From Seminavis robusta (taxonomy: Eukaryota; Bacillariophyta; Bacillariophyceae; Naviculales; Naviculaceae), in NCBI GenBank assembly GCA_903772945.1, contig CAICTM010000014.1, positions 124,001-188,000 of the forward strand: a stretch of 64,000 nucleotides of DNA, given 5' to 3'. Positions within the stretch are counted from its first letter, which is position 1. Each line of letters starts with the position of its first letter. Of the stretch, positions 1-11,700 are shown piece after piece. A program made the position numbers and the translations under genes. The notes below the pieces were generated by a model, which was not told the DNA's origin, searched no databases, and saw nothing but the letters and a program-made list of their open reading frames with translations.

Positions 1-717
1 CGGCGTGGGGTCCGCAAGTTGCAGAGTCTGATTCTTGTTGATCTTTAGTCACTTCCTCAGCGTCGTCATCCGACTGGGTGACGAAGCACCAAATCATTGC
101 TCTGGACCAAACCAGAGCAACAACAAGCGTTCCCAGGGAGTAGAATGCCAATGACTGCATGCCGAGGAGGAGGTCGGTGCAAGTCCAGGCGAAGCACACT
201 CCAACCAATGCCCCAACAACGTAGCGGACTTCAACCGTCATCATCAGAGTATCTCTTTCGGGAGTGCCATCCATCACGGAGTTGGCATCCAGAATAGTGG
301 TGATCATGCCGCGGAGAAGGGCCAATACAAGCAAGGCCATGCAGGAGGTGAAGAAACTCCAGGCCAGGGAGAATGCCATGGCGCCCTCCGGGCTTCTCTG
401 AGCCAGTACATCATCACCCCACATGGCGACAAGCTAGTGGTTTGAAGGGAAAACGGTGAGGCGGGGCGGCACAAAAGAAGCATCATTGCAAGTCGCCAAC
501 CACTTACCAGGAAATTTGCTCCGAGAGTAGACAGCTGAACAAAGATACCACAGCAGGCTCCAATGAGGATACTGTACGACTTGAACCGGTTGAGCAATCC
601 TTCCTGGGCAGACACTTCGTCGCCTTCGTCCTTGTTCACGAGAAGGCGGTACATCTCTTGGTCCTCACCAACGAAGTTGATTTCTTCTTCGTTTCTTGGT
701 TCCATTGTGCTGGGCAT
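1..717 (-). CDS. Multi-spanning membrane protein, 5' part only
   Basis: Two exons are visible on the minus strand. Exon 1 runs from the ATG at 717 (MPSTMEPRN; a second Met is at 705) to 508, and exon 2 from 433 off the window edge. The intron 507-434 has a GTAAGT donor and a ...CTAG acceptor and keeps the frame (NFL|LVAMWGDD). The N-terminus is acidic and hydrophilic, followed by about four hydrophobic stretches (near ILIGACCGIFVQL, FSLAWSFFTSCMALLVLAL, VRYVVGALVGVCFAW and LAFYSLGTLVVALVW), then a charged DDDAEE segment at the edge. A pyrimidine-rich tract ending in CAG lies just upstream of the ATG, so a 5'UTR intron is possible and the longer Met at 792 is less likely. The family is not recognised; ion channel, Orai-like or other membrane families are all possible. 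Confidence 0.6.
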
Positions 718-799
718 TGTATCTGGGAGAGAAAGAAAAGAAGAAGAAGATAGAATTGTCAACTGCTCGAAGGAATCCTGCCTGTTGAACAAAGTATGT

Positions 800-1640
800 G
801 CAAATTATGTGATGTAGTTGGTTGGCAGCAAAAACAATGGGTCATTGAAAAAAGTGGCAAAGATCTGAAAGATCCACCAGTACAAAACCTACGAAGATTT
901 CTGCTCCAGATCGGCTCAGTTTTGAAACACTCCCACGAAGCTCCTTGGTTTCATCCCAACCCCCAACTGTGGGGCAACAGGAGCAACCCTGTAAACACCA
1001 GCCGGTTTCTTCGTGCAGCTCGCAGCAAAGTCATGCTCTGGCATCCTACTGCTTTGGAGACAGTATGTAGTTGGTTCAAGGTAGCGACCGCAGTGGGTAT
1101 ATGGCTGGCTGGCTGGCTGGCTGGCTATACCGTTGGCAAGAAGCAAGGAGGTCAGAAGGCCATGCCGATGAACTGCTAAAGCGATGCTGTAGAGGGGGTG
1201 GTCCTTGATTCAGCAGAATGCCAATCTAATAGTTGGATTGGGACCCGCACTGGAGCTATAGCTCGGCAGGAAACATGAAAGCAGGTGAAGGACTGGGAGT
1301 TCGTTGATTTGGCAGGGAAGCAGGGTGCTTTTAGCTAGCTTCCTTATTTCCTTCCATTTCTCCAAGTTGATGAAACTGGGCCGGTCGCCCCACAGCTGAA
1401 TGGATCCGCCCTACTTACTAGCTAGCTACTGTCTTCGTCATAAAAGTAACGGGCACTGGCAAGCTATCTGGGACCAAACGCTATCCGAGAAGGTCATGGC
1501 ATGGACCGAAAACGGATCTGGTCACCATCCCGAAAAGAATAAGTTCGCGCAAATCATTAGCCTGCAAGGCTGCTTGAGAATTGGATCACCCGAAACAAGT
1601 GACCAAGAAGCGTGGAACTGAATTTGTGAGCTAGACCAGA
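800..1640. other. Intergenic, no gene seen
   Basis: Only short overlapping ORFs without protein-like character are present. There is a (GGCT)n run near 1104-1125. Nothing else is supported. Confidence 0.5.
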
Positions 1641-1647
1641 TCAATTG

Positions 1648-2100
1648 ACCTCGGCAGTCTTGCTGCCAGAGTCCTCAACCCCTTTAATTGTTTTTCCTAC
1701 TACGGTGGTCCCTGCAGGTATAAGGGTAGGGTTAGAATACAAATAAGTCAGCAAAAAATAAATAAGTATCCTAGAGCTACCTGGTAGGATGGTGCTTTAA
1801 AAACCAGCTAAAGCTATTTACATGCATCCTAGTAGGGGGATCTGCTTCTACCAGGAAAATCTCTAAAGCCAGCGAACGCTATATAACTAGGATTCTAGCT
1901 AGCTAGGGGTATCTGCTTCTAGCTTGCTATGGGAATCTGCTTCTAGCCAGGGGGGGTCTTCTTCTAGCTAGCTAAGCGCAAGTTAAGCACTAGCTAAGCA
2001 CTAGAGGTATCCGCTTCTAGCTAGCTAGCTAGCTAGCTAATGGGGTATCTGCTTCTACACTGAAACCTTTCTGCCGAGGTTACACAGCTCCGCTGGCTTA
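1648..2100 (-). repeat. Dispersed element with CCTCGGCAG ends, copy 1
   Basis: Bounded by ACCTCGGCAG (1648-1657) and its inverse CTGCCGAGGT (2071-2080), followed by a further shared 20 bp ending GCTGGCTTA at about 2100. The inside has many GGTATCTGCTTCTAGCTAGC units. The same sequence recurs in the other orientation at 48,501-50,638 and, more diverged, at 33,341-33,824. No coding capacity is seen, so it behaves like a non-autonomous (MITE-like) element. Its 2100 end sits inside the TPMT-like reading frame. Confidence 0.7.
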
Positions 2101-2716
2101 AATTCTTCATTTCCTCGATAGGTACAAGGGCATCTCCTTGATACTGTGTCGCTCGACCCGACTCGTGTTTCCATACCACCATGTCATTGTCACGATCTTC
2201 TTTGGTCCATGTTCCGGGAAAAGTTTCTCGCATTCGTTGCAGAGCCAGTGGCACCAAATCCATGGCCGTCACTGAGTGACCTCGTTTTCAAAGCTCCAAC
2301 ACCATTGGATCGTCGCCGCACAAGGGTGCCAAAATGTTGCTCTTTTCCTTCAGGTACTCTGCCATGTGACCCAAAGCCGCCTGGTGTGCCTCCGAATCAT
2401 CGATCCTCCAGCGCCCTGGACCACCTTTATGGATGTCCTCCCAAGTATCTACCCACTTCGTCATGCTGCTAGAAGAAAGCGACACTGCTGGCCACAAAAC
2501 TTTCGTGACTTCTGGAATGGGATAAAACGATTGGACAGAGTGGAAGCCAAGAGCAATGATCACAAAAATGAAATGTGTCCCATCAAGGTGTTTCCAAAGT
2601 CGGCGTTGTCGCCGTCCTCGATGCTCTTGGAAAGGGCAGGGTGCCTGAACCGCTGCAGTGGAGTAAATTGCTGCTTCTTGCTGCTGCTCAGCTTCCTTCT
2701 CTTCGTAAGCAGCCAA
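2101..2716 (-). pseudogene. TPMT-type methyltransferase remnant
   Basis: The minus-strand frame shows a thiopurine-methyltransferase-like SAM-binding region: KWVDTWEDIHKGGPGRWR, then LAPLCGDDPMVLEL and KRGHSVTAMDLVPLAL, matching the family pattern W..W..G..GWH, PLCGKS.D..W, GH.V.G.E. Known members transfer a methyl group from SAM to thiols or halides. Two lesions are visible. A TGA at 2288-2290 falls in frame exactly where the family usually has Trp (LEL-stop-KRGH). After IEEMKN the frame runs into the dispersed repeat at about 2100, removing the C-terminal half. The 5' limit is uncertain: the frame is open to a Met at 2716, but homology-like sequence starts near 2464. Judged a pseudogene; a sequencing error could explain the TGA but not the truncation. 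Confidence 0.65.
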
Positions 2717-2781
2717 CAGTGTCAGACCACGGATCTTTCCCCATGCGTTGCCTGCAGATATGCAATACGCAACACCTTCAT

Positions 2782-3219
2782 CTAAAATCGTGACTTAATG
2801 ATAACAGATAAACACATCCTCCAGCACAAGCTCAAGGCGGCACTTTGGGGGTGGTTGTTTTTTCCTGGTGGGGTGGTCGGGGGACTGGTTGTGCGGACAT
2901 AAAGGGCTGCATTCGGGGTGGCACCAGGACCAGATGCAGGCGGTCCTTTGTAAACTTTGGTGAAGTTACACAATTCATCTTCATACATCTTGTAGCCTTC
3001 AACGAGAGTTCCAATATCAAGAGCTAGGGTGACATCGCGATAATCAACAATCGGATTTGCAGTAAGAAGATCAGTGAGCTTCTTGACGATCTCCATTCGA
3101 AGTGTTTCTGGACTTGCAGGTCGCAGTATATTGGACAGGCTTTCTGATCCCTCAGGATTTGTGAGCCATCGTTGCCATGTGGGCTTTCTGTGCAGGTAGG
3201 AACCTGGGCGATTGTACAC
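2782..3219 (-). CDS. Hypothetical ORF fragment
   Basis: A 145-residue open frame with protein-like composition in its first two thirds (VYNRPGSYLHRKPTWQRW, TLALDIGTLVEGYKMYEDEL) and a Pro/Gly-rich tail that looks non-coding. The frame is also open upstream of the Met to about 3260, where the palindromic repeat cluster begins, so the true N-terminus may have been lost. The family is not recognised. It lies directly upstream of the TPMT remnant on the same strand and could be part of the same decayed locus. Confidence 0.3.
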   Translation of the reverse strand: MYNRPGSYLHRKPTWQRWLTNPEGSESLSNILRPASPETLRMEIVKKLTDLLTANPIVDYRDVTLALDIGTLVEGYKMYEDELCNFTKVYKGPPASGPGATPNAALYVRTTSPPTTPPGKNNHPQSAALSLCWRMCLSVIIKSRF

Positions 3220-3283
3220 CTTCGGGAAGCTACAAACCTTGGTGCAATCAACCAGATTTGCAGGAGCGTCCCTCAGTTGTGCA

Positions 3284-3642
3284 AAACGCCCCTACATATT
3301 GGCATGTTTGGAATCCGCCCCTAAATCCGCCCCAAAAATGGGGGCGGATTCCAAACCTGCCCCTATTTAGAAAACGCCCTCTATTTTAGGGGCAGTTTCT
3401 AAGAAACTGCCCCTAATATTTAGGGGCGTGTTTCAAAACCAGCCTAAAAAGTAAACCGGACTGTACTCAAAATACATAGAAAACGCCCCTATTTTAGGGG
3501 CGGGTTTGAAATCTGCCCCTAAATAACAAAACGGCCCTAATTTAGGGGCGGATTTAGGGGCGGATTCTCCAAAATGCCCCTATTTTTAGGGGCAGGTTTC
3601 AGAAACCTGCCCCTAATGGGAATCTGCCCCGAAATCCGTGAG
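3284..3642. repeat. GGGGC/GCCCC palindrome cluster
   Basis: About 360 bp made almost entirely of alternating AGGGGC and GCCCCT blocks separated by A/T-rich spacers, e.g. GGGGCGGATT facing AATCCGCCCC and AGGGGCAGGTTTC facing GAAACCTGCCCCT. Many nested hairpins are possible. No ORF is present. It looks like a composite foldback or MITE-like repeat; no target duplication was identified by eye. Confidence 0.6.
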
Positions 3643-3649
3643 GTTTCCT

Positions 3650-6109
3650 CGCGACTTAATGATGGGGGTTTCAAAGGGGGCTAGTTAAAACATTTTTTGG
3701 CAGGGCTCTACTATAAAACAAACAGTAGCAGGACCAATTATTCAATCAGGTATACGGAGGCTTCTGAGCAGGCTGGCACAGCCATGTTAACAGGCCCTCC
3801 TATCAATTTGTACATTGATCAAGGTATCCAAGACATTTGGAACGGAATCAGATGTGAAAAAGCTATGGGAAGAAAATAAGATGGGGGTGATCTACACCCG
3901 GTAACCTGAGAGGGGGAACCAACAGTCGGATTGATTGCTGTTGTTACTATGAATACCAGAACTGATTACAGGGGGTACCAACCATAGCCTCCCCCACAAA
4001 CATGAAGCACCACCGAGGAGACAGATGCTTTCTTGAATGAGCAATCACCTGTCGACTGTGTCGGCAAGAGATTTGCTTATAGCCACTTGCTCAAGAGACC
4101 CACACCAGTTGCACGTCAGCTGCATAAAGCACTCATTGGCCAGGATTGACCTTGGTGTTGGTTCCTGTTGCTGTTGTTGCGCTTTCATTCCTTCACTTAC
4201 TTGTGGATATTGGGAGTTTAAAGTATATTTAAGTAGATTGTTGATATGATTGTATGATTGTTGATGTAGCCTTCCATCCCTGCATTGATCTGATCAGAGT
4301 GGTGGCTTGTTATTTGACTGAGCGTGGAGAGATACTGAGAGTGGCTGGTTAATGCCAGTGGATATTAGATACTAGTAAGCTACTGAGTACAAGTTTACCA
4401 GCATGCTACTACCGGTACCACCACAACTATACGGGTGAAGCATTTGATCTCTCTATTAATAATAGCAAGAGTGACCGGCAGCAGTCTGGACATTGGCTGG
4501 CTGACAATCATGTTGACTTGATCAGCGGCACCTCTACGGTACCGATACCATTACCATACCGTACTATCAAGCCGACCGTCTCCGGGTCAGAAATAAAAGC
4601 TATCCTCATTGAAACTGTATGGACCATGGAATTGCAGTCAGTTCTCGGCCTATGACAGTCAAGTTGGTCAATTTTGAAGAGCAATGGTATGTCTCTGGTT
4701 TTCTGCAGTATCAGAACAGAAGAGAAAATTATATCTATTCTTACTTTCTAATCTCTTACTACAGACGTTCGAGGAAGAACCATTGTCAACGAGCCATGAA
4801 ATACAGTAATCAACCATGCAGAGGAGACCACACAATAACTCACATGCACTGGTGAAAAGTGAATCGTCTTGTTGGATTCATTCTTCCCTTGAATTTTCTA
4901 GTTCTTTGGTGCTGATTCCTATGTAAGACCAGTACCAGTTTCCCTGATGTTGAGAACGATTTTGGCAGTATGCACAACTCTTAGGTCAACTTGGTTCTCC
5001 TTCGTATGAAATTTAATTGCGTAATAAAATCGGTACTTGTAGGCAATCTTAGTAATGGCGGTAGTAGTCAAGTGATAGCTAGCATTTGGTTGTTGTTTCT
5101 GTTAGTTGATCGTATCAACGCGGACAGCCGCTATCGGTATCGATGACCGTGTTGTTCCTTGTAGGAGTAGCATGCATAGTAAGTTGTAGCAGTAGTGGTA
5201 CCGTAGCCGTTGTGGTGGCATCGTTCCTGGTTCTTTGCGTGGCTGTGCTTGTCGACGGACAAATCACAATGGCAGTGGTTGCTGACTGGCTGTAGCCGAA
5301 GCAGTAGTGAATGCTCGTCGTGGATTCCAACATATGATGTACACCAAAGTCTCTTTTATTGCACTGTTTGAACTGTTGCTATCCATACCACCCATTCACA
5401 GTACTTGGTTTGCGCTTTACTGTAGAGGAAAGTCTGACTGCAATATTGCTTCTTGGATTGAATGATTTTATTGGGAGAGATGCATGCTGCTGTGACGAAT
5501 ACTGAGTGGAGGAAGCAGTGTTTCTTGTGGAATAATGCACACCTTCTCTTCTAGATATTCAAATCCAACGGCCATATTGTTGTTCACATACACAATCGTC
5601 TCACTTCCTACAACTCTACTGCCCGGTCGGCCATTTTGTGCTCCAGTTGGTATTCCTACAATGCCTACCAGGTAGGGCACTGTACTCTGTCTCTGTTGTG
5701 ATCATCAGTAATTCCATGCTCGATTAAAGTAGGCAGCTCCGAGTGGACAGCTCCTGATGGCCAAAGATATGACATCACCAGCATTGACGCATGACACAAG
5801 CTTTGACACACAGCACCAGCTTTGACTACAGTACTGTCGTGGATGGCAGAAAATTCAAGTAAAGAAGATAAGATAACAACCAGTTGGTATGAAAATTAAT
5901 GAGCACATCCTAGCTACCGGATACTCCAGAGTGGATAGTAGACTAGCTAGCTAGATTTGGCCATGCTGTACCGCTACAATGGGCTACTGAGTACAATGTA
6001 CTGGTAAAACTGTCTAATTGGCATCAAACTGCTTTCCTTTTCTAAAGCTGCGAAGCTGTAGTGGGCACTGGTAGCTGCACTGGTTCACTGAGTGGAGGCT
6101 GAGATCTCC
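3650..6109. other. Intergenic, no supported gene
   Basis: Short ORFs only, none with convincing protein character. The stretch 5620-5715 (CCAGTTGGTATTCCTACAAT, then a CTACCAG/GGGCAC segment) recurs in diverged form near 40,665-40,800, so part of this region is an old dispersed repeat. Confidence 0.45.
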
Positions 6110-6646
6110 TTAGAGCCTCACGCACTTTCCGCACCATCTGCCCCTAATTTGGGAACCTTTGGATTTAACCTCATCCACGATTGAGGAACGCTCCAGGGGC
6201 CGTGGATGGCTTGATATCGGGAGGACCCAAAAGGAGACAAAACCGATTGTCATCCTTGAAGACTCCAACGAATAGCGGTGTTTGCCACAAGGGCGATACT
6301 TTTTCAGGCCCTGCTCCATCTCTTCCAGGTGGAAGTAAGGAAAATTCACTGCTACGATGTCGCAGTGCGGGAATTGATCAAATTTGTTCAAAAGATAGAC
6401 TTTGCAATCATCCAAGGAAAGGTGGCTGTCGTCAGCAAATGTCATGGATTGCCGATTGCCTTCAAGGCGGAAGATCGATCGCTGAAACGGCTGCAAGTCG
6501 TCGCCTTCTGGGACAACAATGAAGACATTGCCCATGTCAATCAAGCAACGTGATTTGGCTGAGAAGACAAGGGATATACTAGCCTGCGAGGGAAACGACT
6601 GCTGCGCGAAGAGGCGGCCTTGGAATGATGAAGCGTTGTGGGTCAT
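6110..6646 (-). CDS. Hypothetical protein, doubtful
   Basis: A 178-residue open frame, mixed in composition, with a plausible globular stretch from the internal Met (MGNVFIVVPEGDDLQPFQ) to about HRYSLESSR. The C-terminal 50 residues are less convincing. An overlapping plus-strand frame (6278-6553) also looks protein-like, so the strand is not certain. No domain is recognised. It may be a fragment of a larger intron-containing gene. Confidence 0.3.
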   Translation of the reverse strand: MTHNASSFQGRLFAQQSFPSQASISLVFSAKSRCLIDMGNVFIVVPEGDDLQPFQRSIFRLEGNRQSMTFADDSHLSLDDCKVYLLNKFDQFPHCDIVAVNFPYFHLEEMEQGLKKYRPCGKHRYSLESSRMTIGFVSFWVLPISSHPRPLERSSIVDEVKSKGSQIRGRWCGKCVRL

Positions 6647-6649
6647 GGT

Positions 6650-8775
6650 GGGTACTGTATGGTATTTGCTTGGTCAATGGTGGTATTGTCATTGGCGTGG
6701 TCGGTGTTTGAGGCTCGAGCCTGAACTCACTACGTCGAGGATCCGAGGATCCAAGCATCCACTCCTCTTCATTGATCGATACCTTTCTCTATCAAGATGG
6801 TGTCGACTCTACAGCGGCTACTCCTTTGGAAGAAGGCTCCACCATGACGCTTCTCTTGTTTGGTTAGACTGGAAGCAGCAGCGACGGATCGATCCTCTTC
6901 CGATCGATGGATCCATTCGGTCGACCGCCGATGACTCCTTTCTCCTTCCACGGAGCCTCTTTCCGAAGCGAGCCTCAAGGAGCGACCATGACGCCTCTAC
7001 CGTTGGCTCTCCTTTACCGCTCTCGCCCGGCCAGTCTCGCTCTAAGTGCCATCTCGCCTCCAAACCAGAGGAGACGTGTTCCTGTAGAAAAACAGTCCAG
7101 TTAGTTGCAACTGCCCGAGCAACATGTAAAACTGAGCTTAAAAAGCTGCTTAAAACTGGTATTCCCGCAACTCCGATGACGAAACTTTCTGGATTTTGTT
7201 AAAAATTGATGGTGACTTTTTTTAATACTCTTGTGGGCGAGAATAACTGGTGAATACGTGTAACTACTCCAGTAGCAGTGAGATTTGAGAGGCGACAACA
7301 CCGACATGCCTCAATAAAGAGCACTTCAAGAAGGACAATAGTCAAATCAAAATGCTGACGCAGCGCTAATATTCATAGGCTTACCGTACCGGTACCGGTA
7401 CCGGTACGACTGTATGCATACACCGTACTTCTTGAGGCTTGAGGTACCAAGTACCAAGCTGTACTGGAGAAGTAAAGTGCTCGAGTCAGAAAACTTTTTG
7501 ACCTTTGACCTTCTCTCTCAGCATGCATTTTAATTAAACAGTTGTACTCCAATAATCAGATCTTGGACAAATTGAGAAAAGTCGGGATTAATGTGCATAA
7601 TTCTTTTTGAGTAACACAATGACTTAATGACCACAATGACTCTTCAAGTTAGTATTGGAGAACTGTACTAAAGAGACGACACCAGAATGACCCCACGAAT
7701 ATTCTCAATCAATTGCTTTTAATTTGCATCATTACAGCCTTAGTTATAAGATACCATTGATTCCTGGTTGAAGGATGACCATTGCCCCATGAAACCGTTT
7801 TTTCGAAAGTATCATAGTGAAGTGATCATGGACAAACCACTCCGTACAGCTTCCGTACCCACCATTTAGCTAGCTAGATCTAGCCAGTGCTACCTGGTAG
7901 GCAATAAAAGAAACCCAGCAGTTGGCAGGGCCAGTTTGAGATAATGGAAAAGGGCTCGGAACGGTACTAGACTAGTACAATAATGTGTATCATTGTACTA
8001 TCGGTGTGTGTTTGGGGGTTCTGGCGTGATGCCTATTATGACAAGATGACAATGCATGATGCTAATGGATGCTGGGCCAAGGAAAGTGTCAAATAGGAAA
8101 GCTAGAGCCAGAACAGATGATGATGATGATCCGCACCCTGGTGTGCAGTTTGGAGCGGAAGAGCCCGCGAAATTCGCCCTTTTGCGCTGAAGTCTGGGAA
8201 AACATCGAAATCCACGGATTCTGCATCTTAAAGCTAAGGTCCTGTTCAATGTTTTGGTACCATCAGGAAATAATTGTAACCGTAATTTGTTCCTCAGTGG
8301 TCATTTGATCGTTCAACTACGATTACGGGACTGTACAGTAGTTGGACAGTGTCGTGGTCGATCCGTGTGTTGGTCATTACACACAAGACCCCACAGGCCC
8401 CCACACCCCACACCGGTGAGCAACGAAATGATCGGTGAGCGTCGGGTTTCTTGTGACGATGAGAGCTTGATGAGCCAGTAGACTAAGGAAAAACGCAGCG
8501 ATCTGCTTGGAAACAGGCAGCTTTTTCTTGCGACAAACTCCTGTGTCCAAGACCCCGCATTTCTACCGTAGTTAGCTAGTACTCGAGTAGTGGTCAGGTT
8601 GGAGTGTCCAAGTTTCACATCATCTGTAAAGCCGAGTAGTTGGCTCTGAACTTTCCCAAAACACACTGAGGTCAAGGAAAGCAAAATAAAGCCAACCCCC
8701 TTCAACCAAAGACTACTACCGAAAGACTTCTATTACCACCCCTCTCTGCATACCAACACTACTACCACTACCACC
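6650..8775. other. Intergenic and upstream region of the giant gene
   Basis: There is no supported gene. The 6519-7202 frame is open for 227 codons but is low in protein character, with clusters of Arg/Ser. A (GGTACC)n run lies at about 7385-7405. The last 70 bp before 8776 are C/A-rich (CACTACTACCACTACCACC) and give a strong ACCACC-ATG context for the giant gene. Confidence 0.4.
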
Positions 8776-11700
8776 ATGTCGTCGTTCCAATTCCCCCAAG
8801 GCCCTATCGAAGACGAGGAGGAGATTGACACGGGCAATCCGTTCGCAGAAGAGCCCGAGATTGACACGGGCATGGCGCAAGAACCCGCGATTGACATGGG
8901 CGGCAGTGTGGCCGACGGCTTTTCGTCGACCTTTGACTTTAGCACTGCCAGTAGTCTGACCAATTACGACACGGAGCAACCTCCGTTTGACGAAGAGCCA
9001 GAGATTTCGATGTTGGACGATGCGCCACGAGAATTGCGTCATAATCCCAGCATGCGACAACAAGAGCCGCTGGTAGAGACGGTCTACGATGAGGATGAGA
9101 TTTCTGCCGATGGCGATCGGTTGCCCCGTCACAGTCTCGTCGATGCGACACTCATGAAAGATGCCACCAATGTCAAGTCGGTTCAATTTCAACTCAGCGA
9201 AGCGTTCGATAGTATCGTCGAAGCCAACTCGATCAGTGAGGAAGGCGCTAATTCCGTCGACTGGTCCGACGTGGAAAACAGAGTCATGCGCCAGTCCATC
9301 AAGTCGGGAGCCAGAGAACTCCTCATGCTCAATTTATATGACCTCGTCTTTTGGCTATTTCGATGGCCGCGAGTCGCCGTGAGCTACTGTCTGTCCGCCA
9401 TGGGCTGCAAACGATGGTGGGCCGACGATGACAATGAGAATGACGCCAACAAGACAACCTACCCCGCCGTCGTCCAGGAAATGAAAGTCAGTGCGGCGCA
9501 AGCCGCCAATCAAGCCGCAGCGGCGGGACCACAGGCTATGTCCACGGCCAAGACGACCACGACTTCGGCCGTCACCACTACTGCTGTCACGGCCGCCTTG
9601 GCCGCCGGAATTGCCATTACGGCGGCTGTCGTCATGACAAGAAGTAATCCCGGGGCTACTGACCCCGTCGATTATTCCCGACCCGACCCGTTGGTGTGCA
9701 ATGGCTCCATTCCCGAGGACTACGAAGTTAAAACCGGTATTACCAGACTTGTCATGGTCAATGTCACGGCCGACGAAGTATTGGACAATAGGGAAGGACT
9801 CGAAAATGCCATGCGGGACGTGTACAACAACGGCACGGGAGGCTGCGACGATGAATACGAACGGTTCATGCTCGAGAATGAACTCGTACTAGCAGAAAAC
9901 ATTACCAATGATGACGATGAGGATGTTCCCGTTACATTTACCGTATGGGAATCCGAAGTCAGCTGCAACGGATGTCCCGATACCAACCCCATCTTTGACG
10001 ATGGCGATGACGAGCAAGTCGACCAGGATGGCAGCACATTACCAGATGAAGAGAAGGACGACACCGTCAATGATCGCTTTAATGACTTTGTCACACGCAT
10101 GTCTCCACAGATTGGAGAAACGATCGACCAAGGACAACCCGGTCCACCGCGCAAGACACCCATTGTCTACATTGATGCCATTGATCCAACCAATGACAAG
10201 GGGGATATTGTTGAAAGTCAAGGGACCATGCCGAATGAGTTGTTAAAGATTCCCGACAAGACAACGGCTGTTGTGGATCCGAATGATATTCAAGATCGGG
10301 ATGTGGTTGCCGACGATGCAAACAACCAGGCACCGTCCGCTACAACCACAAACAATCAGTCGCCGTCGGCGACAAATACAAACAACCAGGCGCCGTCGGC
10401 GACAACCACAAACAATCAGGCGCCCTCTGCAACAAACAATCAGGCGCCCTCTGCAACAGGCAACCAAGCACCTTCTGCAACAGGCAACCAAGCACCGTCC
10501 AGCACAACGAATGGGAATCAGTCGCCCTCTGCTGCATACTCGGGGCCGACAACAGGGGCTAACAACAACGCCCCATCGAGCACGGCAAACAGGGCACCAT
10601 CATCCGTGTCGGGCAATGCACCAGGGGCCCCGTCAGCCCCAGCAACTGGTTCGCCTTCTTTCGTCCCCAGTGTCGTTGGTTCTAACAATGCAAGTCCCAG
10701 CAACAGTGCCAATCCTGCGGCGGCACGGCCATCGGCAGTTGGCCCCAGTGCAGTGGCTCCCTCTGGTAACAGGGGCGATCTAAGTCCATCAGCGTCGTCA
10801 CCATCAAGTCCATCAGTTCCTTGGTCTCCGAGTGGGTTAATCAGCCCTTCCTTGATGCTGTCAAACGAAACAACTGAGGGTCTTTTGGTGTTTGCGGCAC
10901 ATCCACCCTCTTCTGCCGAGGTGACAATTTCACCCAATGGCTGGCCCATTTCTCCCCCGTCGTCGCAAACCTCCTCCAAGCAAACCTTAACACCTTCCGT
11001 TGTGACAGTACTCAAGACTTACACAAACACCAAAAGCAATCCAGGAATTCCCACGGCAGCCTCTGCCCAACCTCCCAACGCTGCTTTGCCACCGAGCAGT
11101 AATGCAAATGGGAACGCGAATGGCAATCCCAATGGTCTTAATCCAACCAGGCAACCCACAACCAATCCGACTGTGGAACCGACTCAGGATCCAACTCCTA
11201 ATCCGACTGAGGAACCAACTCCAAGTCCAACTGAGGAACCAACAGATGAGCCCACTCCAAACCCCACCGAGGAGCCCACACTGAATCCTACTCTAGACCC
11301 AATATCAGCACCTACTTCTTCCCCTACCACCACTGAAACTGTCTATGTTGTGTTAGACAGATCCAACACCAATAATCCAATTCTGGAAAACGAACTTGTT
11401 GCAGCTTTTACTCGTGCTGTCAACGCCACCGTAGACATTCCAAACGATCAAAGCGTGAATGATGTCTTGGCTATCAGTGTCCAGGAGCAGATCCAACTCC
11501 CCAGCGAAACATCAACAGCCATTGAGTATCAATTGACATCAACATTGGATGAAGCTGTGTTGGATCAAATGATGTCAGAACCAGATAGAACTGACTTCCT
11601 CCAGACATTCACCGACTCTATGGAAAACATGCAAGCCATTGATTTAACCGACTCTTTGGATGAGTACTTCACGGTGACTGATACATATTATACCACATTC

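Noticed and set aside
6519-7202. 227-codon open frame on the plus strand
   Set aside because: Composition is Arg/Ser/Pro-rich with no domain-like segment, and overlapping frames on the other strand are equally open.
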